Shown: positions 8,156 through 18,073, counted from the first letter of the stretch. The stretch is 64,000 nucleotides of DNA from an uncultured Phycisphaerales bacterium (GCA_903871935.1 CAIQIQ010000038.1:1-64000), one strand, 5' to 3'. Made by a program: numbers and translations. Notes: generated from the sequence alone by a model not told the origin.

Positions 8156-10258
8156 ATGGTGCGAAGCATCTTCGTTCTGGCCGGCATCCTCCTCACAGGA
8201 GTGGCAACCACTATGGCAGATCAGAATCTCCTGACACTGGGCAATGGACTGGATGCCGCCAACGTAACCAGCCGCAACGGCGCCAAGCTGAGCGTCGAGC
8301 AAGGGGTTCTGCGCATCACGACGGCAGCTCCCTCGGATGAACCGGGCTTCACGCTGAAGCCGACACAAGGCAAATGGGATCTGTCGGACCAGCTTTACGT
8401 CGCCGTAGACGTCCGCAATACCGACCAGCGGCCGGTCACGGTGCGCTGCCGACTGATGAGTCCGAGAAAGACGGCAGGACAATTCGACACTGCCGGCCAA
8501 CATATCTCCCTTGCGCCCGGCCAGAGCGGCACGATCAAGGTTTGGATCCCGCGCGGCACGCCGGAGTGGTCAAAGGTGCAGCTCTTTGGCATGCGCGGCT
8601 ATCCGTGGGGCATGTCGCTGGATTACAAGGACAGCGCTGGATTTGCCAGGAACGTGACGGGGCTGCAGGTGTTCCAGCTTTCCGTTAAGGGATCGCAGAC
8701 GTTTGACGTCACGGCCATTCGAGCGGCCGGTGAGCCGGTCAAGCCCACCCAACTGCTGGCCGACCCGGACCAGTTCTTCCCCTTCATCGACGAGTTCGGG
8801 CAGTACATCCATGCTGACTGGCCGGGCAAGACGCATTCGGTGGCTGAGCTTGCTGAGCACAAGTCGGCCGAGGAGAAGGACCTTGCGGCGCATGCCAGCC
8901 CGGCAGGCTGGGATCAGTACGGCGGCTGGAAGGATGGTCCAGCGCTCAAGGCCACCGGTTTCTTCTACGCTGCCAAGCATGATGGCAAGTGGTGGCTGGT
9001 CGATCCGGATGGCCGGCTATTCTTCTCCAACGGCATGGATTGCGTCACGACCAGTGAGGGCACGACGCGGATCACCGACCGGCAAAGGTGGTTCAAAGAT
9101 ATGCCGGCGGAGGATTCGCAGTTCAAGGACTGCTACCGCGATACAGGCAGCGGGTTAGATGGCTACTACAAGGGCAAGACGTCGCGCTGCTTCGATTTCG
9201 GCCGGGCAAATCTGATGCGGAAGTACGGTACGGATTGGCAGCAGGCCTTCGCCGATCTGGCGCACCGGCGATTACGGAGTTGGGGCATCAACACGATCGC
9301 CAACTGGTCTTCGCCTGCCATCTATATGCAGAAGAAGACACCCTACACCGCCAACGTCAACTTCCGCAGCAAGCAGCTTTCGGGCAGTGAGGGCTACTGG
9401 GGCAAGTTCCGTGATGTCTTCGATCCGGACTTCGCCGCCCAGGTGAAGGCGGCGATGGCCAGGCAGGCCGACACGATCAACGACCCGTGGTGCATTGGAT
9501 ACTTTGTCGACAACGAGATCTCCTGGGGCGATGACGATGTGAGCCTGGCGGCGGCGGCGTTGGCCTCGCCGGCCGATCAGGCGGCGAAGAAAGCCTTCAT
9601 CGACGACCTCAAGAGCAAATACGGCGAGGTGGAAAAGCTCAACGCCGCCTGGGGCACGAGTCACGCATCGTGGGATGATGTTCTTAAGGGTACCACACAG
9701 CCGGATGCGAAGAAGGCCCACGATGACCTGGCCGCGTTCCACATCAAGACGGCCGAGATGTACTTCAGCACCATCCGCGATGCGGTGAAGGCGGCCGCCC
9801 CGAATCACATGTACCTCGGTTGCCGCTTCGCCTGGGCCAACCTGCCGGCCGTGCAGGTGGCGGCGAAGTACTGCGATGTGGTCAGCTTCAACATCTACCG
9901 GCGCGATGTGGTCAATTACGACTACTCCAACGTGGCTGATGTGCCCATGATCATCGGCGAATTCCATTTTGGCGCGCTGGATCGCGGCATGTTCCATACC
10001 GGCCTGGTGCAGACGGAGAATCAGGCCCAGCGGGCCGAGGCATATCGGCATTACGTGCAAAGCGTGCTGAGTGATCCGCACTACGTCGGTTGCCACTGGT
10101 TCAAGTACATGGATGAGCCCACCACCGGCCGGCCACACGATGAGGAGAACTACCAGATCGGATTCCTGGATATCGTTGACACACCTTATCCTGAAACCAT
10201 TGACGCCAGCCGACAGGTCGGCGCGGAGATGTACGAGTATCGGATGAAGGCGAAATAG
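8156..10258 (+). CDS. Secreted glycoside hydrolase, GH50 (beta-agarase)-like
   Basis: A 700-residue protein starting at ATG 8156 with GGGAG six bases upstream. Residues 1-21 are a signal peptide ending TTMA. Residues about 25-190 form a beta-rich carbohydrate-binding-like domain, then a (beta/alpha)8 catalytic domain. DNEISWG supplies the likely acid/base Glu454 and GEFHFG the likely nucleophile Glu602; WFKYMDEPTTGR near the end is also typical of GH50-type agarases. Substrate is likely an agar-like or other galactan, but GH50-like proteins of this phylum are mostly uncharacterised. It is transcribed away from the amino-sugar operon and ends only seven bases from the convergent GH42-like gene. 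Confidence 0.8.
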   Translation: MVRSIFVLAGILLTGVATTMADQNLLTLGNGLDAANVTSRNGAKLSVEQGVLRITTAAPSDEPGFTLKPTQGKWDLSDQLYVAVDVRNTDQRPVTVRCRLMSPRKTAGQFDTAGQHISLAPGQSGTIKVWIPRGTPEWSKVQLFGMRGYPWGMSLDYKDSAGFARNVTGLQVFQLSVKGSQTFDVTAIRAAGEPVKPTQLLADPDQFFPFIDEFGQYIHADWPGKTHSVAELAEHKSAEEKDLAAHASPAGWDQYGGWKDGPALKATGFFYAAKHDGKWWLVDPDGRLFFSNGMDCVTTSEGTTRITDRQRWFKDMPAEDSQFKDCYRDTGSGLDGYYKGKTSRCFDFGRANLMRKYGTDWQQAFADLAHRRLRSWGINTIANWSSPAIYMQKKTPYTANVNFRSKQLSGSEGYWGKFRDVFDPDFAAQVKAAMARQADTINDPWCIGYFVDNEISWGDDDVSLAAAALASPADQAAKKAFIDDLKSKYGEVEKLNAAWGTSHASWDDVLKGTTQPDAKKAHDDLAAFHIKTAEMYFSTIRDAVKAAAPNHMYLGCRFAWANLPAVQVAAKYCDVVSFNIYRRDVVNYDYSNVADVPMIIGEFHFGALDRGMFHTGLVQTENQAQRAEAYRHYVQSVLSDPHYVGCHWFKYMDEPTTGRPHDEENYQIGFLDIVDTPYPETIDASRQVGAEMYEYRMKAK

Positions 10259-10265
10259 GCGACGC

Positions 10266-12542
10266 CTACACCAGCCCCATGATCGCAGTTCGATAGCGCT
10301 GGACGTTAACCGTGACTTCTCGCGCTCTTCGGGCAATCACCGTCGGCTTGGGCGTAAGCAAATCCAGCACATCACACTGGCGCGGCAACCGAATCGTCCG
10401 TGGGCCGGTGGTGTAACTGGCCGTGAGGCCGATCATGCGGCTGTTGGCGAAGAACAGGTCCTCGGTCTCGTTGTAGATGTGCACCTTCGCGAGCCGGGCG
10501 ACTTCGCGGATGAACCGCCCCGGCAACAGCGTCGTTCCCGAGTAGATCGAGGTCCAGGTGCCGAACTCCCGGATGGCCAGGCCGGGATGAAGCTCCACGG
10601 AGGCGAGGGGCGCGGCGTTGGCCTTGGGATGGCCGGCTTCGACAATGTCGCCGGCATATTCGGCTCCGGTATAACCCAGGACCGTGGCTTCGGGGTCATC
10701 TACGGCGAAGAGCGGTGCACAACTGGTGACGGGGGGAAACAACGGCCGCTCGGGTGAGGCAAGTCGGCCGGAGAGTAGTTGGCGGGCACATTGGCCAAAG
10801 GCGTAACCATCGGGCAGCGCGCGTTGCAGTGGATGCATACCGTCAGCCACGTAGACAGTCGGGCAGCAGCGGTGGTCATGCACGCGGAAGCGCAGGCCCG
10901 TCAGGGCATGCATGTTCCGCACCGACAATGGCCGCTTGGGCGAGGATGGATTGGCGAATCCCGCGCCCCAACTCCAGAGGATGGTGGCGCCATCGCGCTT
11001 CAGAGATTCCAGAGACTTGCGTGCGGCCGCATCCGGAGCGGCGGCGAAAGCCACGATGAATAGCTTGTACTGGCGACGCGGGAATCCAGGCTGCAACAGG
11101 TCGTCGGTGCAATAGCCATCCCAGGGCGCACCGATGCGATCCAGTTCCTGGATCATCTGGCGATGGCCCAGGTTCTTACAGATCCGGCCGTTGCTGGTCA
11201 TGTACGGCGCGGACTGGCGATCCCAAATGACGGCAATCTGGGCGCACGGTTTGCCCTTGTGGCTCAGGTTCCATTCATCCAGCCATAAAAGCCGGCGGAA
11301 GGTCTCGTGCATGCGCGGGTGCTGATACCATTGCCACTGGAAATCCCACCACCAGCCGTGGCAACCGGCCGTGATATCCTGAACGCCCTGGCGCAGCAGG
11401 ATGTGGCAGAAGTCCTCGACGCTGTGGGTATCGCCGGCCCAAACCTGAATGGCATCGTTGCGTGCTGGTGGGCGCTGATCCTCTTCAGCGATGAAGGCTT
11501 TATGACGAACCCGCAACCCGCCGGTGAACGTGTGCAGGGGCTGGGCATCCTTGGGCGAGCGGCACTCGTATGGCGGCGGCCCGGCGAAGAAATCGACGCA
11601 GGGCGATTCGCGCACGGGCAGATTGCCTTCATACAGTGAACTGGGGTCGTCAATGATGGGTTCATTGAAGAAGCCGGCCAGAAGATTCGGCGCCAGCCGT
11701 TTCATCTCCGTCGGCCCGGCCAGCACGGCCGCCGAGTGGAATTCGACGAAGAATTCATGTGCATCCACATAACTCTGGCGAATCTGCGGACTGTAGAAAT
11801 CGCCGATGGCGAGGATTTGGCCTGCTTTTCCTTTGACCAGCCCAGGCGAAGTTGCTGAGTGCTCGGGCGATGGTGGCTGCGCCGATTCGAAGGTCACCCG
11901 CGGCTGCTGCCAGGCCTGGCGCAGAGCTGCGTCTGTCTTGTATTTGCGCTTCAGGAATTTCCGGAACTCGACGATATAGACCGGAGTGCCTTCGGCAAAC
12001 ACCCAGCGCGGATCCATGCGATAGCAATACCATTCCTGCGCCCCGCCACCCTCGAACAACATCCCGATGATTCGGTCTTTGCGCGGCAGATTCTGCACGA
12101 TCTCCACATGCCGACGGGTGTATTCGCGCATCTGCTCTCGGACCAGGGGGCTTACCAAGGCGTAGCGCATCCCCTCCTGGCGGAAGCCGCGCTGCGGCGG
12201 GTGCAGATCCAGAAGACGGCCCTTCTCATCCTGGCACATGTGGTCGGGATGCTGCTGGGCCCACTCTCGGCTGACCACAAAGTAATGGCCGAAGATCAGG
12301 TAATGATCCTTGCCCAGATCCAGGATTCGGTTCAATTGATTCTCAACACGGGCGCGATGGACATCCCAAGGGTCATCGGGGTCTTGGAGGATGGTGCAGA
12401 CGATCAGCTTGTGGCCATCGTCCACGAATCGCTTGATGTAGTCATACTCGGTGTGCAGCCGGTTGCGATAGAGAAACAGCGGCAGGACCTTGCCATCCAC
12501 CACCATCCTCATTGCGCCGTTGACGTTCTTAATGCTGGCCAT
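10266..12542 (-). CDS. GH42-like glycoside hydrolase, cytoplasmic
   Basis: A 758-residue protein without a signal peptide. The N-terminal 450 residues look like a (beta/alpha)8 glycosidase barrel, with FEGGGAQEWYC at the expected acid/base strand and KAFIAEEDQR as a candidate nucleophile strand. Residues about 470-640 resemble the trimerisation/glutamine-amidotransferase-like domain of GH42 beta-galactosidases, followed by a small beta domain. AGGGAAG precedes ATG 12542. The acid/base motif departs from canonical GH42 (usually NE), so this may be a new subfamily. It probably trims oligosaccharides released by the secreted enzyme next to it. Confidence 0.65.
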   Translation of the reverse strand: MASIKNVNGAMRMVVDGKVLPLFLYRNRLHTEYDYIKRFVDDGHKLIVCTILQDPDDPWDVHRARVENQLNRILDLGKDHYLIFGHYFVVSREWAQQHPDHMCQDEKGRLLDLHPPQRGFRQEGMRYALVSPLVREQMREYTRRHVEIVQNLPRKDRIIGMLFEGGGAQEWYCYRMDPRWVFAEGTPVYIVEFRKFLKRKYKTDAALRQAWQQPRVTFESAQPPSPEHSATSPGLVKGKAGQILAIGDFYSPQIRQSYVDAHEFFVEFHSAAVLAGPTEMKRLAPNLLAGFFNEPIIDDPSSLYEGNLPVRESPCVDFFAGPPPYECRSPKDAQPLHTFTGGLRVRHKAFIAEEDQRPPARNDAIQVWAGDTHSVEDFCHILLRQGVQDITAGCHGWWWDFQWQWYQHPRMHETFRRLLWLDEWNLSHKGKPCAQIAVIWDRQSAPYMTSNGRICKNLGHRQMIQELDRIGAPWDGYCTDDLLQPGFPRRQYKLFIVAFAAAPDAAARKSLESLKRDGATILWSWGAGFANPSSPKRPLSVRNMHALTGLRFRVHDHRCCPTVYVADGMHPLQRALPDGYAFGQCARQLLSGRLASPERPLFPPVTSCAPLFAVDDPEATVLGYTGAEYAGDIVEAGHPKANAAPLASVELHPGLAIREFGTWTSIYSGTTLLPGRFIREVARLAKVHIYNETEDLFFANSRMIGLTASYTTGPRTIRLPRQCDVLDLLTPKPTVIARRAREVTVNVQRYRTAIMGLV

Positions 12543-12626
12543 CGTTGTCTTCCCTTCGTGCCATGCGTGAGTTAGAGGTCTATCTGAGACTTTCTACCGG
12601 GCTTTGTACCACACCCGCCGGCTATG

Positions 12627-14768
12627 TCATCGTATGTTGATGCTCCCGTATTTCATGTTCTGAGCGGCCTCAAGCACCATGACGATGATCCAGCTTGTAT
12701 CCCATGGGTTGTATCCGCCATCCCAGGCCTTCTGGTCCAGAGTGTCGCCCGTGTAGCCGAACCTTCTGAAATGCTCCTGGAACTTTTCCGGATACGTCGA
12801 TATTCGTGGACAGAAGCCCCACCGCGTGTGGATGAACTGTTCTCCCTGGCGCCCCGGCTTGTCAAAGAACCAGTCGCCCTTCCCCTTTGATATCCCGTGC
12901 GAAAATGCTTCGAAGATGATCTTCCCCATTTTCTCGAAGAGCGCATCGTTCGTCCTCTTGCCGTATTCAAACATTTCGATCGCGGGAAAGAACACGTCCA
13001 GGTGCTGATTTTCTACGGAAACCGCCGGCCATCCGGTGCTCTTAAAACCGTGTTTGGCGCAAATGCTATCTTCCTTGAACGTCAAGTCCCAGAAGTACAC
13101 CCAGGTCAGGAGCCAGTCGCCGGAAACGTCCGCCCAATCTTTGTACTTTTGTTTCTCTGTAATGTAGTAGAGGTCCGCCGCCGCGATGAAGAAGGGAACC
13201 GCCGCTTCCTTGTCTTCGCAGCCCGAGTCGAGCGTTGCCTTGGAGAAGGGCGTATCGAACTTGTCGCCTCCCGTTTTCCAGTATATCTCCAGCATCCTCT
13301 GGGCAGACAGGAGATACTTCTGATCCCCCGTGACCTTGTACGCCCCCAGTATCGCGCAAATGCAGGCAGAGCCCGCGGAACTGATCTCGTCCGAGGCCGA
13401 GGTCCCGTCAGCGAACCACATATACGGAGGAATCTCTTCCTTGAGCAGGTGCGCCTGATCGGCAAAGAAATCGGCCGCATCGCGAAGAGCGGATATCCAT
13501 TCGGCCGGCACCGGCTGGTTTCTCCCCTTGAACAGAAGAATCAGTTTGGAGAGATTCCAGAACGTCTCGCCCAGCGCTCTCGAGGAGAACCGATCTTCCT
13601 TGAAATACTCCTCGCCCATCCATTTCGCTTTATCCAGAAAGTACCTGTTGTAGTGAAGGCCCTTCGTCTTCGTCTTACTAGACTTAAGGAAGAACTCGAC
13701 GCACTTCCTCGCGTGTTCGACCATTTCTCTCTTTCCGGACTCAAAACCTTCCCGCGCCGAGCAATACGCCATCTTGAACGACTGGCCGGTCCAGCCCCAA
13801 AGGAAATACGGAGGCCGAAGATAGATATTGTCCGGTGCAACGCACAGGAACCCGGCAACCTTTCCGTCGTCATACCACCTTTCATTCAGCGCCTCGGTCT
13901 TGAGGGACACCATCTCATCAACCGAAAGAACGGGCGAAGACTTCGGTTTGAAAAGCTCGAACCCCGTGCGAACGATGTCGCGGAATCCGTGGCCTTCGTG
14001 CGTGGGAACATCGAACCTGATCACGAACGACTTTGTGATTACATCGCCTGCAGCCAACTCCAGGTAGCCGCTCTCGACATGGGCACTAGTGTTCTTGTGC
14101 CCGTAATTCTCATCCTTTGTACCGTTAAACGACACAGAGCCTGAGGCCGCCATGAGTTCGATGCCATGGCTTCCGGCTCTGTGCACGCCCAGGGACCACT
14201 GCGTCGCTCCATGCTCCGGCATGGTAAAGAGGGAAACATACCTGCTGCCCTCGTTCTCCTTCCATTCGACATGAGCGCAGGGTATGGGGTATCTGCTCTC
14301 CTCGGCCACATACGAAGCCCCTGCCTTTCCGGAAAAATGCGGAGCGACCTTTTCCGGATCCATCGAAGGGTTATCGTTGTAGATGCTCATCGGAAGCGTG
14401 ACTTTCTCGCCTGTCATCTGGTGGTCGATGACAAAGGCCACACCGGCATCTTTCATATCTGTGAGCGCTGTCCATGCGCAATCGACATGGAGCGCATCGT
14501 CCCTGAGAGACATCCTGGCGCGCACTTCAAACCTGTCGCTTCTTCCCAAAACATTCAAGACGCCTTCTGAAGCTTCGTGTCCTGCTTCTATGAGATCCAG
14601 CGGCCTGTAATCCCACGGCCGCGATAGAGAGACCCGCATCAGGCTCGAAAATTTCAGCTCCAGCTTCATCTCGCTGCTGATAAGTGCCAGCAGCACATCT
14701 CCTTGCACGGAACTGGCCTCCATGGACATCTTCCATTCCGCGTTCTCGATACGGCTGCGCACTGCCAT
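12627..14768 (-). CDS. Unassigned protein, N-terminal beta domain plus alpha/alpha-toroid, low GC
   Basis: A 713-residue protein I do not recognise. Residues 1-260 are beta-rich, like a lyase or glycosidase support domain. Residues about 300-700 contain repeated helical hairpins with motifs such as FLWGWTGQSFKMAY and GYNPWDTSWII, resembling six-hairpin alpha/alpha-toroid glycosidases and polysaccharide lyases. There is no signal peptide. Three lines I counted average about 49 percent GC, against about 63 percent in the flanking GH42-like gene, and codon choice (AAA, TTC, GAA, TCG) differs, which suggests horizontal acquisition. AGGA lies before ATG 14768. It sits 84 bases after the GH42-like start on the same strand. 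Confidence 0.7.
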   Translation of the reverse strand: MAVRSRIENAEWKMSMEASSVQGDVLLALISSEMKLELKFSSLMRVSLSRPWDYRPLDLIEAGHEASEGVLNVLGRSDRFEVRARMSLRDDALHVDCAWTALTDMKDAGVAFVIDHQMTGEKVTLPMSIYNDNPSMDPEKVAPHFSGKAGASYVAEESRYPIPCAHVEWKENEGSRYVSLFTMPEHGATQWSLGVHRAGSHGIELMAASGSVSFNGTKDENYGHKNTSAHVESGYLELAAGDVITKSFVIRFDVPTHEGHGFRDIVRTGFELFKPKSSPVLSVDEMVSLKTEALNERWYDDGKVAGFLCVAPDNIYLRPPYFLWGWTGQSFKMAYCSAREGFESGKREMVEHARKCVEFFLKSSKTKTKGLHYNRYFLDKAKWMGEEYFKEDRFSSRALGETFWNLSKLILLFKGRNQPVPAEWISALRDAADFFADQAHLLKEEIPPYMWFADGTSASDEISSAGSACICAILGAYKVTGDQKYLLSAQRMLEIYWKTGGDKFDTPFSKATLDSGCEDKEAAVPFFIAAADLYYITEKQKYKDWADVSGDWLLTWVYFWDLTFKEDSICAKHGFKSTGWPAVSVENQHLDVFFPAIEMFEYGKRTNDALFEKMGKIIFEAFSHGISKGKGDWFFDKPGRQGEQFIHTRWGFCPRISTYPEKFQEHFRRFGYTGDTLDQKAWDGGYNPWDTSWIIVMVLEAAQNMKYGSINIR

Positions 14769-14851
14769 ACGTTCCTGCCTCTCTCACCCGGATTGAAGCC
14801 CATCTGACACGTAATGCTTTATTCGGGAAAGTCTATATTATTGGAAACCCC

Positions 14852-16033
14852 ATGACTTCCAAAGAACGAGTTCTAGCCACTATTCGTGGAGAGCCTGTGG
14901 ATCGGATCCCCGTCCACCATCTCCAGTTTTCCGGCGATGCTGCTCACAAGATCGTCGGGCGGGAATGCCTTGTCGGCGGCGCCTTCCTGCAATGGAAAGC
15001 CATGCATGCCCTGTGGAACGGCCCTGACGCCTATGCCGAGTATCGGCAACGATGCGAAGAGGATGCGGTGGCCGTGGCCCGGGCCTGCGGGCATGATATT
15101 GTGCGCCTGCAGTACTGGGCATGGAACGGCGGCCGGCCAACACGAAAGATCGACGACTACAACTTCCTCTTTGGCGATGAAAACGGCCAGTGGACGCATT
15201 ACACCTATGACCCGATGCTGGAACTGCTGTTAGCTAAGCAGGGCCATGGCCGAGGGGGCGTCGCCACATCGGTCGGTGCGGTTGTAGCCGGTGAACCTGA
15301 TGAAGCGGTCTTGCGCCAAGAGGTCGAGAAGGAAGAGGCACTGGCGGCTTCCTATGTCGCTCCCGAGGGCATTATCGACACCATGAAAGCCCAGATCGCG
15401 CGCTATCCCGATCTGCTGGTCAAGTCGGGCGGCGATACCGTCTATGTAGACATGGACTCATCGGCCGATCTGCTGTCGATTGCCCTCTGGCCGGACCTGA
15501 TTGCCCGCAGGTACATGGCTCGCGCCAGTCGCATCGCCAAGGACATTCCGCGGCTTGCGCGCTCGGGTATGCAGGTGAACTTCACCGGCTGGGACTTCTG
15601 CTCCAATCAAGGCCCGGTCATCTCGCCCGAATCCTTCCGCGAGGTTCTCACCCCGGCACTCAAGCTGATCGTCGACACCTGCCATGCCAACGGCATGTAC
15701 TACTTCTACAGCGGGGATGGGAACTTCTGGGTCGTGGCCGACGAATTCTTCAATGCTGCCGGCGTCGACGGCTACTTTGAGGTCGATCGCAGCGCCAGCA
15801 TGGAACTGCGGCCGCTTCGGCAGAAGTTCCCAAAGACAACGTTCATCGGCAATATCCGCGTCCAGGTGCTGCATTTGGGCACCAAGGAAGATGTGAAGCG
15901 TGAAGTCATGGATTGCCTGGAAGCGGCTCACGATCTGGGCGGAATCATCGTCGGAGCATCAAACATGATCATGCCCGGCACACCCCCCGACAACATTCAC
16001 ACCATGCTTGATGTAATAGAGAAGAACCGATAA
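14852..16033 (+). CDS. Uroporphyrinogen-decarboxylase-like protein, sugar-cluster type
   Basis: A 393-residue protein of the URO-D/corrinoid-methyltransferase TIM-barrel superfamily. It opens with the typical SKERVLATIRGEPVDRIPV and contains YVDMDSSADLLSIALWPDLIARRY and the FTGWDFCSNQGPVISPESFREVLTP segment seen in these paralogues. Nothing else nearby belongs to haem synthesis, so decarboxylation of uroporphyrinogen is unlikely. Its place ahead of a Gfo/Idh/MocA dehydrogenase and an isochorismatase-fold hydrolase points to sugar metabolism or methyl transfer. ATG 14852 has only a weak GGAAA upstream. Function is unknown. Confidence 0.82.
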   Translation: MTSKERVLATIRGEPVDRIPVHHLQFSGDAAHKIVGRECLVGGAFLQWKAMHALWNGPDAYAEYRQRCEEDAVAVARACGHDIVRLQYWAWNGGRPTRKIDDYNFLFGDENGQWTHYTYDPMLELLLAKQGHGRGGVATSVGAVVAGEPDEAVLRQEVEKEEALAASYVAPEGIIDTMKAQIARYPDLLVKSGGDTVYVDMDSSADLLSIALWPDLIARRYMARASRIAKDIPRLARSGMQVNFTGWDFCSNQGPVISPESFREVLTPALKLIVDTCHANGMYYFYSGDGNFWVVADEFFNAAGVDGYFEVDRSASMELRPLRQKFPKTTFIGNIRVQVLHLGTKEDVKREVMDCLEAAHDLGGIIVGASNMIMPGTPPDNIHTMLDVIEKNR

Positions 16034-16057
16034 GAGCCGCACTTCGGCAGAAAAGGT

Positions 16058-17305
16058 ATGATTGTGACCAAGAAGAAATATGTGCTGGTGGGCACCGGTG
16101 GCCGCGGAGTGGGCATGTTTGCCCGTCCTCTGCTGACGACTCACGCGGCGAACGCCGACCTGGTGGGCGTGTTCGACCCCAACCCCAAGCGTATGGAAGG
16201 CGCCCAAGCCTGGCTGGGGCGGCAGCTTCTCGCCTTCAATGACTTCGACAAGATGCTCGCCGACACCCAGCCGGATTGCGTGGTGGTGGCTTCACGCGAC
16301 TGCACCCACGCCGACTATGTCGTGCGCGGCCTCAAGGCCGGCAAACGCATTTACGTCGAGAAGCCCCTGTGTACCACGGCCAAGCAGTGCCGTGAGATCC
16401 TGGCGGCCGCTCGCGAAAGCAAGAACCTCTGCCTGGTCACGCACAACATGCGCTACGACCTGGCCTGCATCAGTATCCGCTCGATCGTGCAGCAGGAACG
16501 CATCGGCAGGTTGCTGTTCGTGCAGTTGCATGAAACTCTGGACCGCAGCCACGGCGCCGACTACTTCCGCCGCTGGCACCGTAACCTGGCCAATTCCGGC
16601 GGGTTGCAGATCCACAAAGCTAGCCACCACTTTGACATGCTCAACTGGTGGATCGGCTCCAAGCCGGCCACGGTCCGTGCACAGGGCGGCCTGCACGTCT
16701 ATGGCAAGAACAATCCCTATCGCGGCCGATGCTGCCGCGACTGCCAACACACCAAGCATTGCCCGTTCTTCGTCGACTACAGCAAGATCGACGTCTACAA
16801 GAAGCTCTACTTCGACGCCGAGGCGGTGGACGGCTACCTGCGCGATGGCTGCGTGTTCGATCCTTCCATCGATATACAGGATCAACTTTCCGTTCATATC
16901 CGTTACGAGAACGGCGTGGATGTGAACTATTCGCTCTTGGCGCACGCGGCGTACGAGGGAATGAACGTCACCATGGACGGCACATTGGGGCGGATGGAGC
17001 ACTCCTCCTCGTACATCCCCACCGAGATGGCGGCCTATGGCCTGATCGCCGGTGAAAAACAGCGCGTCATCGTGCCGGGATACCCGGTGCTGGATGTGCC
17101 GATCAACCGCGGCGATGGCGATCACGGCGGCGCTGATCCTTCCCTGCGTGCCGATTTCTTTGACCGCGACTGGTCGCTGGCGCCCAACAGCCAGATGGCC
17201 AGCGTCGACCAGGCCGTCCAGGCCGTTCTGATTGGCGTGGCCATCACCAAGTCCATCCAGACGGGCGGCACGGTGAATGTCCAGGATTTACTGAACCACG
17301 ATTGA
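16058..17305 (+). CDS. Gfo/Idh/MocA-family oxidoreductase with cysteine cluster
   Basis: A 415-residue protein with an N-terminal Rossmann domain (VLVGTGGRGVG), the EKP motif (YVEKPLCTT, Lys102) and the HKASHHFDMLNWW segment of the substrate domain. Residues 225-235 carry CCRDCQHTKHC, a cysteine cluster also seen in longer members of this family and likely to bind a metal. Start is uncertain: ATG 16058 has AAAGG almost touching it, while GTG 16064 would have normal spacing. The gene is 24 bases after the URO-D-like gene and 12 bases before the isochorismatase-fold gene, so the three are probably one transcript. Confidence 0.85.
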   Translation: MIVTKKKYVLVGTGGRGVGMFARPLLTTHAANADLVGVFDPNPKRMEGAQAWLGRQLLAFNDFDKMLADTQPDCVVVASRDCTHADYVVRGLKAGKRIYVEKPLCTTAKQCREILAAARESKNLCLVTHNMRYDLACISIRSIVQQERIGRLLFVQLHETLDRSHGADYFRRWHRNLANSGGLQIHKASHHFDMLNWWIGSKPATVRAQGGLHVYGKNNPYRGRCCRDCQHTKHCPFFVDYSKIDVYKKLYFDAEAVDGYLRDGCVFDPSIDIQDQLSVHIRYENGVDVNYSLLAHAAYEGMNVTMDGTLGRMEHSSSYIPTEMAAYGLIAGEKQRVIVPGYPVLDVPINRGDGDHGGADPSLRADFFDRDWSLAPNSQMASVDQAVQAVLIGVAITKSIQTGGTVNVQDLLNHD

Positions 17306-17317
17306 GGTCGTACAAAC

Positions 17318-18073
17318 ATGGCACAGACTCTGACGTTATCGTTGCGCAGCCAGAAACAGGTACAGGATGCCGGCGGGCGGAACATCTGGCAGGAAGTAAT
17401 CCAGCCGCTGACGCTGCCCGCCGACCAGGTCGCAATCCTGATCTGCGACATGTGGGATGCGCATACCCAGGAAGGCGCGGCCAAGCGCGTAGACGCCATG
17501 GCCCCGCGGATGAACAAGGTCGTGGCGGCGGCCCGCACCAAGGGCGTGCATATTCTGCACGGCCCCAATGACTGCATGGACTTTTACACCGATCATCCGG
17601 CCCGCCAGCGCATGCAGGAGATCCCTGTCTGGCAGCCGCCCAGCCCACTGCCGCACGATGAGCCGGCATGGCCGCTTCCCCAGGAGAGCCAGCAGACCGA
17701 CACGCCGACGCTGGACCGCAAGCACAATCGCGTCCCCTGGACGCGTCAGCACGTGGCCATCGAGATCGACCCCTCCCGCGACGGCATCGCCGTCAGCGGC
17801 TCGGAGATCTACAGCTACATGCAGCATCACGGCATCAAGCAGTACATCATCATGGGCGTGCATACGAACATGTGCATCATGCACCGAACCTTCGCCATCA
17901 AGCAGATGGTGAAATGGGGTGTGCCCACCGCATTGGTGCGCGACATGACCGATGCTATCTATGATCCGTTCAAGCCGCCCTACATCTCGCACGATGAGGG
18001 CACCCGGATAATCGTCGGGTACATCGAGAAATTCTGGTGCCCGACCATCGACAGCAGCGAGCTAGCCAAGTAG
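17318..18073 (+). CDS. Isochorismatase-fold cysteine hydrolase
   Basis: A 251-residue cysteine hydrolase. Asp44 in AILICDMWDAHT and Cys186 in GVHTNMCIMHRTF occupy the catalytic positions of the isochorismatase/nicotinamidase fold, and the C-terminal DMTDAIYDP fits the family. There is a long segment between (about residues 85-150). The family hydrolyses amides such as nicotinamide, carbamoylsarcosine or peroxyureidoacrylate. In this cassette an amide-bearing sugar derivative is possible but unproven. Its last 12 bases overlap tail to tail with the next, opposite-strand gene. Confidence 0.83.
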   Translation: MAQTLTLSLRSQKQVQDAGGRNIWQEVIQPLTLPADQVAILICDMWDAHTQEGAAKRVDAMAPRMNKVVAAARTKGVHILHGPNDCMDFYTDHPARQRMQEIPVWQPPSPLPHDEPAWPLPQESQQTDTPTLDRKHNRVPWTRQHVAIEIDPSRDGIAVSGSEIYSYMQHHGIKQYIIMGVHTNMCIMHRTFAIKQMVKWGVPTALVRDMTDAIYDPFKPPYISHDEGTRIIVGYIEKFWCPTIDSSELAK

